This document shows, piece after piece, positions 9,855 to 18,236 of a stretch of DNA of 64,000 nt (position 1 is its first letter; each line of letters opens with the position of its first letter). The translations under genes were made by a program, and so were the position numbers. Source of the stretch: Planctomycetaceae bacterium (GTDB lineage Bacteria > Planctomycetota > Planctomycetia > Pirellulales > Pirellulaceae). The stretch spans positions 1 to 64,000 of the forward strand of contig JABJJO010000045.1 of NCBI GenBank assembly GCA_018660825.1, read 5' to 3'. The notes under the pieces are model-generated. The model was not told where the DNA came from. It saw nothing but the letters and a program-made list of their open reading frames with translations, and ran no database searches.

Positions 9855-10652
9855 CTAAAAACCTCTACAGCTTTCTGATTCATTCAACCATTGTAGATAA
9901 TCTTTTTGTCGTGCGGGGGTAGTGGGCGGGTAGTGAAATTTAAATTCTTCGATCAAGTCTATATTAACCCCCGTCGCTCGCCACCAATTTGAATCCGTGA
10001 AATCGGCGTCTAGCAATATCGCGCCGTCAAATCGGACGCCGCTTAATTCACAATTGGTAAAGATGGCTGCTTCGAGGTGCGAGTACGTAAAATTAGCGTC
10101 TTGGAAATTTGAAGCGGTAAAATCTGCCATCAAACAGTAGGATTCCGATAAGTCTGCGCCTTGGAAAATGGATCCCGTAGCAAATACTTGCTCGAGGGAT
10201 GCTTTTCGTAACCCTGCTGAAGCAAAATTCGCGCCATCCAAAGTGGAACGCAAAAAAGAAATCTCGTCGAGCTTCGCATTGGACAAATCAACATCCGACA
10301 AGTCCGACGCATTGAGAGTCGTTCCTCGTAAATCAGCACCCTTTAGCACCGCACCTCTTAAAATTACTTGATCCATTTGCGCATTTTGGATGTTAACGTC
10401 AACAAGTTGTTGGTCAGTCAAATCAACACCCGACAGGTTTGCCCCCTCCCATTGTTCATTTCCCACAGCTATCAAACGCCGGAAAGCAGCAGTCCGGACT
10501 TCAGTCGTTGCCTCATCGTGGTATACCGTCCAGAAATCATCAGCAAGCGATGGCGTACTATCTTGGTGAGCCACGATATACCAACTACTGCCGACGATCG
10601 TGATTATGAGAGCGGCAAGTACGGGTCGATTTAGTTTCGCTGCGTTTGGCAT
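9855..10652 (-). CDS. Membrane-anchored pentapeptide-repeat protein
   Basis: From ATG 10652 the 265-residue product has one N-terminal transmembrane helix (about residues 9-25, VLAALIITIVGSSWYIV), a short helical stretch, then some 25 pentapeptide repeats of the A(D/N)LXX type (GADLRGTTLNASDLSDVDLS and similar). These fold into a right-handed quadrilateral beta helix. The family includes gyrase-protecting proteins, but most members have unknown roles; an anchored, probably extracytoplasmic version points away from gyrase. The start lies 1 bp after the epimerase stop. An alternative ATG at 10670 overlaps the epimerase by 17 bp and is almost as good. Confidence 0.85.
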   Translation of the reverse strand: MPNAAKLNRPVLAALIITIVGSSWYIVAHQDSTPSLADDFWTVYHDEATTEVRTAAFRRLIAVGNEQWEGANLSGVDLTDQQLVDVNIQNAQMDQVILRGAVLKGADLRGTTLNASDLSDVDLSNAKLDEISFLRSTLDGANFASAGLRKASLEQVFATGSIFQGADLSESYCLMADFTASNFQDANFTYSHLEAAIFTNCELSGVRFDGAILLDADFTDSNWWRATGVNIDLIEEFKFHYPPTTPARQKDYLQWLNESESCRGF

Positions 10653-10653
10653 T

Positions 10654-11628
10654 TTACTTTGTATAACCATTTTCCGTAAACCAATTCCACGCATCTTCAA
10701 CACTACTGCGCAAAGGGCTAATCGTATAATCAAGTTCCGCTTCCGCCCGAGCGCTACTGTAATAATGAAACAAACTGGACATTTTGATTGCTGCGGAATT
10801 GATATCCGATTCTCGGCGAGTGATTTTAGCCAACAAATCACCAACCCCACCGGCGATCGCTTGAATCAATGGGCCCATCAATTTTTTAGGTGGTTTCCCA
10901 CCACTGACTTCTGCGAACAAACGCCAAGCATCAAAATAGGAGATTGTATGTCCGCCGAGGATATAGTTTCGGCCTACCGCACCCTTTTCCATGGCTGCGA
11001 GAATACCCTGAGTTACATCATCGATATGGCACAGCGTCATGCCGCCCGTAGGTGCTAGCGGCGTGTGGCGTGAAGCAACCTCCAACAGCATACGACCTGA
11101 AGATGGTTTCCAATCCCAAGGACCAAGCATGAAGCCTGGATTAACAATCGTTGCCTGTAACCCGTCGTCAATTAATTCGCGTAAAGCAACTTCCGATTCT
11201 GTTTTGCTGATGACATAGGAACAAGGAATTTTTCCCGTCCGCGGTGACTCTTCGTCCGCTGGTCTATCGGAAGCTCCAATTCCAAGTGCATCTACGCTGG
11301 AAACATAAACCATCCGTGCATCATGAATGAGTGCGGCGGTCGCAACGTTTCTCGTCCCTTCGACATTTATCTCCCGATGCTCGGCCAATTGCGACCAGCC
11401 GATGTGCACTTTTGCAGCAACATGAATCACTCGATCAACGCCATCACAAGCGTCCAGTAAAATATCCGCATCTCGTAAGTCACCGGTAATTGGAGTCACC
11501 TCCAAACCGACCAACGATTTATCCTCAGGGTTACGAATTAACACTCGCACATCGCAACCTTGGTCCAACAGCGCACGGATCACATTATTCCCAACAAAAC
11601 CCGTCCCACCAGTCACCAACACTTTCAT
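10654..11628 (-). CDS. NAD(P)-dependent sugar epimerase / dihydroflavonol-reductase-like (HpnA-like)
   Basis: An extended short-chain dehydrogenase of 324 residues. The Rossmann nucleotide-binding motif TGGTGFVG lies at residues 7-14, GDLRD marks the acidic adenine-ribose region, and the catalytic YVISK supplies Tyr and Lys. The wording VTGGTGFVGNNVIRALLDQG and HVAAKVHIGW resembles the dihydroflavonol 4-reductase/HpnA (hopanoid-associated epimerase) branch. No hopanoid genes are near, so the substrate is open. It is followed 1 bp later by the pentapeptide-repeat gene in the same direction, consistent with one transcript. Confidence 0.85.
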   Translation of the reverse strand: MKVLVTGGTGFVGNNVIRALLDQGCDVRVLIRNPEDKSLVGLEVTPITGDLRDADILLDACDGVDRVIHVAAKVHIGWSQLAEHREINVEGTRNVATAALIHDARMVYVSSVDALGIGASDRPADEESPRTGKIPCSYVISKTESEVALRELIDDGLQATIVNPGFMLGPWDWKPSSGRMLLEVASRHTPLAPTGGMTLCHIDDVTQGILAAMEKGAVGRNYILGGHTISYFDAWRLFAEVSGGKPPKKLMGPLIQAIAGGVGDLLAKITRRESDINSAAIKMSSLFHYYSSARAEAELDYTISPLRSSVEDAWNWFTENGYTK

Positions 11629-11693
11629 ATAATTCTCCCTGTTCAGCCATGTCCTCCCCTCGCTGCCAGTACCGGCACAAAGTCGGCGTTCTT

Positions 11694-11990
11694 TTAATTA
11701 GATAGTGCCGCTTGGCTATAAGCTAGATACCGCTGCACCCGATTTAACGCGACTCGCGCTGTTGACATGGGAAATTCAACTGATTTTAGGTGATAATCCA
11801 CGCCCGCAGCGAACTCAGTCATCGCGAGTTCTGTTTTTTCGAGCAAACGTAACGCATTAGCCACGTTGTTATGGCACCGAGCTAAAACCAATACTGTTCG
11901 ATGACGTTGCGGATGTAACTAATGCACCGCTTCATAAATCTCAATCGCATGCTGATAATGCTCAACACACAACTCAAGATTCCCCCCCCT
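11694..11990 (-). pseudogene. Remnant of a TPR protein with an in-frame stop
   Basis: Reading the minus strand in one frame gives a continuous TPR-like text on both sides of a TAG (complement of 11919-11921): NLELCVEHYQHAIEIYEAVH before the stop, and LARCHNNVANALRLLEKTEL after it, ending at TAA 11694. Upstream the similarity fades at a run of eight C (11982-11989). The helical pattern is like the C-terminal TPR tail of planctomycete serine/threonine kinases. Only this tail remains, so it is probably the eroded 3' end of a deleted gene. A 65-codon frame from a TTG at 11891 is open but has no visible ribosome site. Confidence 0.6.
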
Positions 11991-12041
11991 ATAACTACTG
12001 CATAATAGCTGTTTCACGCGGCAGAAACAACTAAAATTTAA

Positions 12042-12074
12042 TTGACAACATGATATCGTAATGATATCATGTTG
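12042..12074 (+). promoter_or_regulatory. Sigma-70 promoter embedded in a perfect 12-bp palindromic operator
   Basis: The -35 is a consensus TTGACA at 12042-12047 and the -10 is TATCAT at 12065-12070, spaced exactly 17 bp. A perfect 12-bp inverted repeat, CAACATGATATC (12046-12057) and GATATCATGTTG (12063-12074), separated by GTAAT, covers the end of the -35, the whole spacer and the -10. A bound dimer or tetramer would block RNA polymerase. Transcription would start near 12077, giving a leader of about 40 nt before the SPFH gene at 12116. The obvious candidate repressor is the ribbon-helix-helix protein at 13132, second gene of the same unit; this autoregulation is inferred. Confidence 0.8.
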
Positions 12075-12115
12075 ATAGTATCTAATTGGAGTTTGTTTTT
12101 ATAAAGGTAAAATCC

Positions 12116-13084
12116 ATGTCACAATCAAGCACTACTAATATCATTGATGAAAAAGGGTTTAACCCCTTAACCGGATGGTTGATGCTGCCAATCGCATTTG
12201 TCTTGTTTTTTGGTGGTATCGCTTTATTCGTCACAACTTTGGTGACATTTCAACAATTTATTCCAGGAATTTCCTCGGTCGTAATGTTCATTTGTGGCCT
12301 AATCAGCTTTTTTGGGTTTATGGCCATTGCTCCCAATGATTCACGAGTATTGCTACTATTTGGTGACTATAAAGGCACCGCCCGCGAGTCCGGATTCTTT
12401 TGGGTTAATCCGTTTTTCTCAAAGAAAAAACTTTCTCTCAGAATTCGAAACTTTGAAACGGGGTCGCTCGTTCAGCCCGAAGAGAAGAATCCCAGCACGG
12501 GACAGGTTGTCCGCAAAAAATCACGCTCTTCAGGTAAGCCCTCTAAGGTAAATGATCGTGATGGTAACCCAATTGAAATCTCAGCAGTCGTCGTTTGGAA
12601 AGTCGTAAATACGGCGGAAGCTCTGTTTGAGGTCAATGACTACGAAGATTATATTTCGGTCCAAAGTGAAGCGGCATTGCGGAATCTCGCAAGTCGGCAC
12701 CCCTATGATAGTGAAGACCATGAGCTGTCGCTTCGCGGTAGCGTCACTGAAGTATGTGTTCAGTTGCAACAAGACATTCAAGAACGCCTCGACCAAGCGG
12801 GCATCGAAATACTAGAAGCTCGAATTAGCCACTTAGCCTATGCTCCAGAAATTGCCTCGGCAATGCTACAGCGCCAACAGGCAGGCGCTGTCGTTGCCGC
12901 TCGAACAAAAATTGTCGACGGAGCGGTTGGCATGGTGGAATTAGCATTAGATCAGCTTAAAAACAAGGGCATCATCGAGCTTGACGACGAACGCCGGGCA
13001 GCGATGGTTTCAAATCTACTTGTCGTTCTCTGTAGTGATCGTCATACGCAACCCGTTGTGAACACTGGGTCGTTGTACCAGTAA
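12116..13084 (+). CDS. SPFH/Band 7 domain membrane protein
   Basis: A 322-residue member of the SPFH (stomatin/prohibitin/flotillin/HflK) superfamily. ATG 12116 is preferred over an upstream TTG because AAAGG lies 8 bp before it. Two hydrophobic segments (about 18-40 and 46-65) are followed by [16 protein letters not shown] and GFFWVNPF, the standard entry to an SPFH domain. The domain continues through [16 protein letters not shown] and [20 protein letters not shown] to the C-terminal helix with [20 protein letters not shown]. Such proteins oligomerise on membranes and scaffold proteases or lipid domains. The next gene, 47 bp on, is a ribbon-helix-helix regulator and the promoter lies inside a palindrome. 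Confidence 0.92.
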   Translation: MSQSSTTNIIDEKGFNPLTGWLMLPIAFVLFFGGIALFVTTLVTFQQFIPGISSVVMFICGLISFFGFMAIAPNDSRVLLLFGDYKGTARESGFFWVNPFFSKKKLSLRIRNFETGSLVQPEEKNPSTGQVVRKKSRSSGKPSKVNDRDGNPIEISAVVVWKVVNTAEALFEVNDYEDYISVQSEAALRNLASRHPYDSEDHELSLRGSVTEVCVQLQQDIQERLDQAGIEILEARISHLAYAPEIASAMLQRQQAGAVVAARTKIVDGAVGMVELALDQLKNKGIIELDDERRAAMVSNLLVVLCSDRHTQPVVNTGSLYQ

Positions 13085-13131
13085 ACTGCACCAATCATCA
13101 TTAAGAGTTTCATCAAGGAAAGGGATTTCCA

Positions 13132-13305
13132 TTGGCCAAGCGAGCTCCATTTTTATTACGCGCTGATCCTCAAGTACTCAAAGCCATCAAGCACTGGGCC
13201 AAAGACGAACTGCGTAGTGTCAACGGACAAATCGAATTTATACTTCGTCGAGCATTAACAGATGCCGGCCGTATGAAAACTGAAACCAACGATTCCAAAG
13301 AGTAG
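13132..13305 (+). CDS. Arc-like ribbon-helix-helix DNA-binding protein (57 aa, TTG start)
   Basis: A short gene starting at TTG 13132, behind a strong AAGGAAAGG ribosome site (13115-13123) 8 bp upstream, and ending at TAG 13303. The 57-residue product fits the ribbon-helix-helix fold: strand residues 3-10 (KRAPFLLR), helix A from about 13 (PQVLKAIKHWAKDE), the turn RSVNG, and helix B (QIEFILRRALTDAG). The NGQIEFILRRAL signature is typical of Arc/HicB-like antitoxin-type regulators, which bind palindromes as dimers. It is the second gene after SPFH and probably represses the palindromic promoter at 12042-12074. No toxin gene is visible; the partner in this operon is the SPFH protein. Confidence 0.85.
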   Translation: MAKRAPFLLRADPQVLKAIKHWAKDELRSVNGQIEFILRRALTDAGRMKTETNDSKE

Positions 13306-13359
13306 CAGCCAAATCTGCCTGTCCGGAAGGGTGCACGCAAACAACGGGCTGCGCAGGCC

Positions 13360-14136
13360 CTACAAGGCTGACTTGCGAATGCTATTGGCAGGGGCCACCT
13401 CAGTGGGAAACTGCAAGAGCATTGACTTGGCTTCAATCGGCAACTGAGGCGCCGGTTGGTTAAACTTATACTGCAGCAATTTCAAGTCATCCGTAAAACA
13501 TTCTGTCACAAATTGTTGACTCCAATCCGCATAGCTCTCCGCATACGGCTTACGGTTTTTCCGTGTACCGCGACCTTCGTTCGATTCCAAGCGAACTTCA
13601 AATCCTAGGCGATCGGACAGATGTTTCAAATGAGTGTCCAGTTGTTCATAGCGATAAACGACATCTACCATCAACTCGCCAGCACCATCCGTATATTTTT
13701 TAATACTACTCGGCAAGCGGATCGTTCCACTAATCCAACCTCGCAGCTTTCGATACTTTAGCCAACCATCTAGTGTCCAGGGATACCCCGAAGCTTTCCG
13801 CCACATACGTTCCACTATTGATATTTGCTCTGACCTACCCCCAGATCCATGGCGATAGCCTTTATATGCCCAGTAGTTGGACAGCACTTTTTCCCAAGGA
13901 TTGCGTTCAACGGTAAACGTAAAGTACTTATCCCAAATCACCGACCCCAATCGCTCTTGCACAACCTTCGCTGCCGTATGCCGATGCCAACCGGTTGCAT
14001 TTTGCCCTGGAAAATCTCCCGTCGGCGTAACGATGTCCATTTTACCACAATGTTTAGCCAATGCCATCGTCAAGCTTCGTCCACCGGTGCGACCTAGATG
14101 GATAAAAATAAATTGGTGTTTGTGGGAAATAATCAT
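13360..14136 (-). CDS. Sulfotransferase family protein
   Basis: A 258-residue cytosolic protein. Its N terminus has the 5'-phosphosulfate loop of PAPS-dependent sulfotransferases in FIFIHLGRTGGRSLT (about residues 9-23, replacing the more usual HIPKTGGTS). The 3'-phosphate-binding region is recognisable in TFTVERNPWEKVLSNYWAYK, with the R-N-P-W/xSxY pattern. The family transfers sulfate from PAPS to carbohydrate hydroxyls or other acceptors. The start overlaps the stop of the preceding broken gene as ATGA, and a GT4 glycosyltransferase lies upstream, so a role in making a sulfated surface glycan is inferred. It ends convergent to the RHH gene. Confidence 0.85.
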   Translation of the reverse strand: MIISHKHQFIFIHLGRTGGRSLTMALAKHCGKMDIVTPTGDFPGQNATGWHRHTAAKVVQERLGSVIWDKYFTFTVERNPWEKVLSNYWAYKGYRHGSGGRSEQISIVERMWRKASGYPWTLDGWLKYRKLRGWISGTIRLPSSIKKYTDGAGELMVDVVYRYEQLDTHLKHLSDRLGFEVRLESNEGRGTRKNRKPYAESYADWSQQFVTECFTDDLKLLQYKFNQPAPQLPIEAKSMLLQFPTEVAPANSIRKSAL

Positions 14137-14537
14137 TGGCTCAATTTAAAAACTCGAAGAAACATGCGGCCGACAAGGATAACAAAAACCAAAATCGGAA
14201 TCAACTGCAGTCGCCACGCTTCACCTTCAACCGAATACTCATATTGATCGATATCCTGCCGCCACTGCTCTGCTAAAACCTCACAGCGCCCGGCAGCAGC
14301 GTCTAGTAATTCACTGTTGGCGTCAGTCAAAAATCAAGACTGGCTGATTTTATCTAGCGATTGCACTTTGGTGCGGTGATACCATGCAACCACTGGACCC
14401 AACCGTCTGGGGAACGTATACAAATCAGAATCGAGGGGGTTGTGTAAGCAACATGTTTTTGCGTGACTGCTTTCCCCGGCAACGAACAACCACTCATCAC
14501 TAGTAGTGTTCCTATCGTCGTTAGCCGTACAATTCAC
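14133..14537 (-). pseudogene. Gene of about 134 codons interrupted by a single in-frame TGA
   Basis: Two open stretches lie in the same frame: GTG 14537 to TGA (complement of 14334-14336), and then, one codon later, a TTG at 14330 to TGA 14133. The GTG lies 9 bp after the glycosyltransferase stop, and the final TGA overlaps the sulfotransferase ATG as ATGA, so together they fill exactly one operon slot. The first part has a Cys pair (KTCCLHNP) and RLGPVVAWYHRTKVQSLDKI. The second has LLDAAAGRCEVLAEQWRQD and a C-terminal transmembrane helix (LQLIPILVFVILVGRMFL). The TTG has no ribosome site, so one gene with a nonsense change is more likely than two small genes. Family not recognised. Confidence 0.6.
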
Positions 14538-14546
14538 GGATTTTGC

Positions 14547-15620
14547 CTACGTACTCCATACTGCCTCATAGACTTCATTGATCCCTGCTGCTTCTTTTTC
14601 AACCGAAAACTCTCGCTGCACTTTCGCCTGGCAAATTGCTCCCATTTCCGACAGTCGATCTGCATTCCCCATGAGTTCCCTTAAATGACCTCTAAATAGC
14701 TTGTCATTTCCAACGGGAAAAATCGCGCCCGTTACGCCCTGATCGATCATCTGCCGATAAGCTCCTGTATCGGATGCAACCACTGGTGCGCCGCTCGCCA
14801 TCGCTTCAATAGGAGTTAACCCGAACCCTTCATACCGCGAGGGGGCGACAACAAGACTCATCGCATTGTACACCGCCGGCACTACACTAAAGGGGACTTC
14901 GCCGTACCACACAATTCTGTCTTGCAATCCCGCTGCGTGCACTTTTTCCTGCAACTGCTCACTAAATTTTTCAAACTGCGAAGTTACTTTCCCCACAAGC
15001 ACCGCACCAAATTCCGGATGATCGGGCAATAACTCTATCATTGCTTCCACGAAAATATCGCTGCCTTTTTCCGGTCGCACTCGACCAAACTGACCGATCG
15101 CTTTTTCAAATACAACCTCCATTTTTGCCAATGCTGCTGTCCGTGAACCTTTTGGAGCAAATCGCTGCACATCCACTCCGTGACCCACAACCGCAGCGAC
15201 GGGTTCAACTAAATTGGCCGCGGCGGGACTGGTGGCGATCACCGCATCCATTTTTGATATCAACCAACGTGGCCACATCGAGTGCCGCCGAATAGCGGCA
15301 CTCGTAAAGACAATTTTCAATGGGCATCTCAAAATCACTTTAAAAAACAGCGCCCACAACATTTCATTATTTCGTCGAGCATGCCATATATGAAACCTGT
15401 GATCGGTTGGCCGACGCCTCAGCAACTTAAAGACTTGCAAGCCGTTTAACTGTAACCAGCCAGCAAACGGTAATCGCGCCCATAACTTCACGTTCTGTTG
15501 TTCGCTCTGCAACGGAATCAAATTTCGAATGGTTGCGCTCACGCCGGTAATCCGACGATGCAGATCGGTGATGAGCACAACAGCTCGATAAGTAGATTGT
15601 TCACTCAAGACAAAAAACAC
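14547..15620 (-). CDS. Glycosyltransferase family 4 (GT-B fold)
   Basis: A 357-residue GT4 enzyme. The C-terminal half carries the donor-binding pattern: GQFGRVRPEKGSDIFVEAM starts the second Rossmann domain, and EGFGLTPIE supplies the E-x7-E signature before AMASGAPVVAS. The N-terminal acceptor half (ITGVSATIRNLIP, HIWHARRNNEML) resembles bacterial mannosyl/LPS-core transferases. It would move a nucleotide-sugar residue onto a growing glycan. GTG 15620 sits directly against an AAGGAAG ribosome site, so the TTG at 15608 may be the true start. It heads an operon with the broken gene and the sulfotransferase. Confidence 0.88.
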   Translation of the reverse strand: MFFVLSEQSTYRAVVLITDLHRRITGVSATIRNLIPLQSEQQNVKLWARLPFAGWLQLNGLQVFKLLRRRPTDHRFHIWHARRNNEMLWALFFKVILRCPLKIVFTSAAIRRHSMWPRWLISKMDAVIATSPAAANLVEPVAAVVGHGVDVQRFAPKGSRTAALAKMEVVFEKAIGQFGRVRPEKGSDIFVEAMIELLPDHPEFGAVLVGKVTSQFEKFSEQLQEKVHAAGLQDRIVWYGEVPFSVVPAVYNAMSLVVAPSRYEGFGLTPIEAMASGAPVVASDTGAYRQMIDQGVTGAIFPVGNDKLFRGHLRELMGNADRLSEMGAICQAKVQREFSVEKEAAGINEVYEAVWST

Positions 15621-15740
15621 CTTCCTTGAAATTGGGTGATGTCATCATCCACATTTCCAAGATCTCAGCTAGTACAATATCGGCGCCGAAACCACCGGCA
15701 GCGGACACGTCCCACATTCTAGCGACCCTTAGTAAACACC

Positions 15741-17009
15741 TCAACAGCGAATCCCCAGCGCCACAACAGCACTCGCCATGCAGCTTATTGCTACCACCAC
15801 GAAAACTAACGAAGTATCGCCTCGGGCATCAATGAGGCCGCCGATCAACGGTTCGCAGAGTCCCGCAAAAATATAAGCAAAACAATTCATCACACCGGTG
15901 CCCGTGCCTACTTTTTCAGCCCCTAACATATCTGGACACAACGCCCAAAATGCAGCTTGGGGGCCATACGCAAAGAACCCTGTGAAAAACAGTGTCACAA
16001 TTCCCAACCAGCTTCCTCGCGGCAAAAAATACATCACCACAGAACAACCAGCCGCCAAGACCATAAACAGAATAATGACGCGAGAGCGATTCGAGCGAAA
16101 CACGTTATCCGAAATCCAACCACTTGCAATAGCACCTAATGCCATCCCGACGGGGAGGGCCACGCTAATCCATTTGTCTCCTGAATCTTTCCAGTCATCG
16201 CCCAAAAAATGAACCGGCACCCAAATTAGCAATCCGTACCGAGCGGCATTTTGAAATCCAATGGCAATAGCTGCTAGTAAAAAACGCCCATTGCCCAAAA
16301 CATTGCAATAACGCTGCCACGAAGAGAAGTTGCTTTGCTCGGATATCTCATGGTTATCAGGCGGCTTCTCTTCTACGTGCGGTAGTAAACCAAGATCTTG
16401 AGGACGATCTCGTGCCAACAGATAATACAATACTCCGGCAAGTAGCAACGCGATCACCGGCAATCGAAAAATCCACCGCCAATCAAATCCCAACTCCAAG
16501 ATCACCATCGAGCAAACAAATGCCAAGACAGAAGACAATCCAGCAGCAAACACATAAAACCCATACGCCCTACCACGAGTCTCTGAAGGCCACCAATTCG
16601 AAATGACTCGACTTCCTGGCGCCCAACCCATCGACTGGGCATATCCATTAAGCCCCCAGGGAATAATCAGGCCAACAAAACTCGTGCCAAAGCTTGTCAC
16701 CCAGTTCAACATGGTCGACAGTATCGCGCCCGCACTCATCATCCGGCGGCCGCCAAATTTATCTGCTAAATTGCCATTGATCGCTTGGCCGATCGCATAC
16801 GACCACAACAGTGCAGCACTAATCCACCCCAGCGTCTCTTTATCTATTCCTAGCTCCGCTTCAATTCCCTGCATGGCAAAGCCAAACGTCTGCCGGCCGG
16901 TGTAGTAGAACAAATAACACATCATCGTTAATAGCAGCATACATCGTTGCCAAAATCGCATCCGCTCGTTGTCAGCTACTAATTCTTGTTTCATCAATTC
17001 TGATACCAT
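15741..17009 (-). CDS. MFS transporter, organophosphate:phosphate antiporter (GlpT/UhpC)-like
   Basis: A 422-residue protein with about 12 hydrophobic segments and the MFS cytoplasmic loop motif in GNLADKFGGRRMM. The opening (MCYLFYYTGRQTFGFAM) and WISAALLWSYAIGQAINGNLADK match the OPA subfamily (glycerol-3-phosphate, hexose-phosphate transporters and UhpC-type sensors), where the early Arg of the YxxR region contacts phosphate. Whether it carries organophosphates or sugar acids cannot be decided. It is divergent from an iron-type alcohol dehydrogenase 65 bp away that resembles phosphonoacetaldehyde reductases, so a phospho- or phosphono-compound substrate is a reasonable guess. The start could also be the ATG six codons in (MKQELV). 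Confidence 0.85.
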   Translation of the reverse strand: MVSELMKQELVADNERMRFWQRCMLLLTMMCYLFYYTGRQTFGFAMQGIEAELGIDKETLGWISAALLWSYAIGQAINGNLADKFGGRRMMSAGAILSTMLNWVTSFGTSFVGLIIPWGLNGYAQSMGWAPGSRVISNWWPSETRGRAYGFYVFAAGLSSVLAFVCSMVILELGFDWRWIFRLPVIALLLAGVLYYLLARDRPQDLGLLPHVEEKPPDNHEISEQSNFSSWQRYCNVLGNGRFLLAAIAIGFQNAARYGLLIWVPVHFLGDDWKDSGDKWISVALPVGMALGAIASGWISDNVFRSNRSRVIILFMVLAAGCSVVMYFLPRGSWLGIVTLFFTGFFAYGPQAAFWALCPDMLGAEKVGTGTGVMNCFAYIFAGLCEPLIGGLIDARGDTSLVFVVVAISCMASAVVALGIRC

Positions 17010-17074
17010 AGAAGAACTCGCCGTTCACACTTAAACTATTGTAGTCCATAATTCCATCCAGCGAGTTTCTCATC

Positions 17075-18196
17075 ATGCCACAAGTCATCCACCGCCAAGT
17101 CAGCGACCTGCGAGAAATGCTTTCAGCATCTACAGTAAGCGTTATTCTGCTGGTGGTTGATGAAGCGGCCTATCAACACTCAGGTGCCCAGGAAGCATTG
17201 GAACCCCTACTATCAACTGTCACCGTCCATCACTGGAGCCAATTTACTCCAAATCCAACTCTTGCTGAACTAGAAAACGGAGTCGCTAAATACCAGGCAT
17301 GCACGCCCGACGTCGTAATTGCCATCGGCGGTGGAACAGCTTTAGACCTAGGAAAACTCATCAGTTTCTATGGAAAACAAACTATCCCCTGCCGTGAGTT
17401 GATCCTCTCACCTGCAACCAACACTTTGGACCCAACCCCGCTGGTTGCCATCGCAACGACCTCCGGTACCGGCAGCGAAACCACTCAATTCGCCGTTATC
17501 TATGTCGATGGTGAAAAACACTCTGTTGCTGACCCACGAATCCGACCACCTCAAATCGTCCTCGACCCGACACTCACAGCGACTATGCCTGCGGCCTTAA
17601 CAGCCAACACAGGATTAGATGCTCTTTGTCAGGGAATCGAGTCGATGTGGAGCGTACAATCCACCGTTGAATCGAGAGAGTATGCCCAACAAGCGATCTC
17701 TCTCGCGTGGAATCATCTGCCTAGTGCGGTACATCAGCCAACACCACAATCCCGCCAAGGAATGTCACAAGCGGCCTTCCATTCTGGCCAAGCCATCAAC
17801 ATCTCTAAGACAACAGCGCCGCATGCTATTTCTTACGGTATCACCTCCAGCTATGCGGTGCCACATGGCCGCGCGGTCGCGTTAACGATCGCAGCGTTTT
17901 TTCAAGCAATTCTCGATCGTCTAACCACGCATTGCATCGACCCCCGCGGCAGCGAACACGTACATAATGTGCTCACAAACATTGCAAACCAGTTAGGCTG
18001 TGACTCGCCCAACGCCGCGCCGGCGAAAATCCGGCAATTTATTGAATCATTAGATTGCCCTACGAAGCTATCACAAGTCGGAGTGACTGAGTCTGAGCAA
18101 TTAGAGGCACTCATCAACAAAATCAATCTCGAGAGGCTGGCCAATTTCCCCGTACAGCTCGATTCCGCGACCATACATGAATATCTCATGCCATAG
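17075..18196 (+). CDS. Iron-dependent alcohol dehydrogenase, phosphonoacetaldehyde reductase-like
   Basis: A 373-residue group III (iron-type) alcohol dehydrogenase. VVIAIGGGTALDLGK is the nucleotide-binding glycine-rich motif and TTSGTGSETTQFAV follows as in the family. Metal ligands are expected in NTGLDALCQGIES (Asp), and the histidines of TTAPHAISYGI and VPHGRAVAL. The TTAPHAxSY...PHG wording is closer to phosphonoacetaldehyde reductases (PhpC/PhnAP-like) than to ethanol or butanol dehydrogenases; that assignment is from memory of the family and not certain. It would reduce an aldehyde with NAD(P)H. No phosphoenolpyruvate mutase or decarboxylase lies nearby. Confidence 0.78.
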   Translation: MPQVIHRQVSDLREMLSASTVSVILLVVDEAAYQHSGAQEALEPLLSTVTVHHWSQFTPNPTLAELENGVAKYQACTPDVVIAIGGGTALDLGKLISFYGKQTIPCRELILSPATNTLDPTPLVAIATTSGTGSETTQFAVIYVDGEKHSVADPRIRPPQIVLDPTLTATMPAALTANTGLDALCQGIESMWSVQSTVESREYAQQAISLAWNHLPSAVHQPTPQSRQGMSQAAFHSGQAINISKTTAPHAISYGITSSYAVPHGRAVALTIAAFFQAILDRLTTHCIDPRGSEHVHNVLTNIANQLGCDSPNAAPAKIRQFIESLDCPTKLSQVGVTESEQLEALINKINLERLANFPVQLDSATIHEYLMP

Positions 18197-18236
18197 CATT
18201 CTTGGTTGAACCCGAGTCGCACCGTGGCGATTTGGT

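Noticed and set aside
9788..9883. N-terminal extension of the alpha/beta hydrolase to 9883
   Set aside because: It would place 32 residues before a clean signal peptide and overlap the pentapeptide-repeat gene; the internal ATG at 9787 is better.
13132..13305. Classical toxin-antitoxin locus at the RHH gene
   Set aside because: There is no toxin-like small protein on either side; the neighbours are SPFH and a convergent sulfotransferase.
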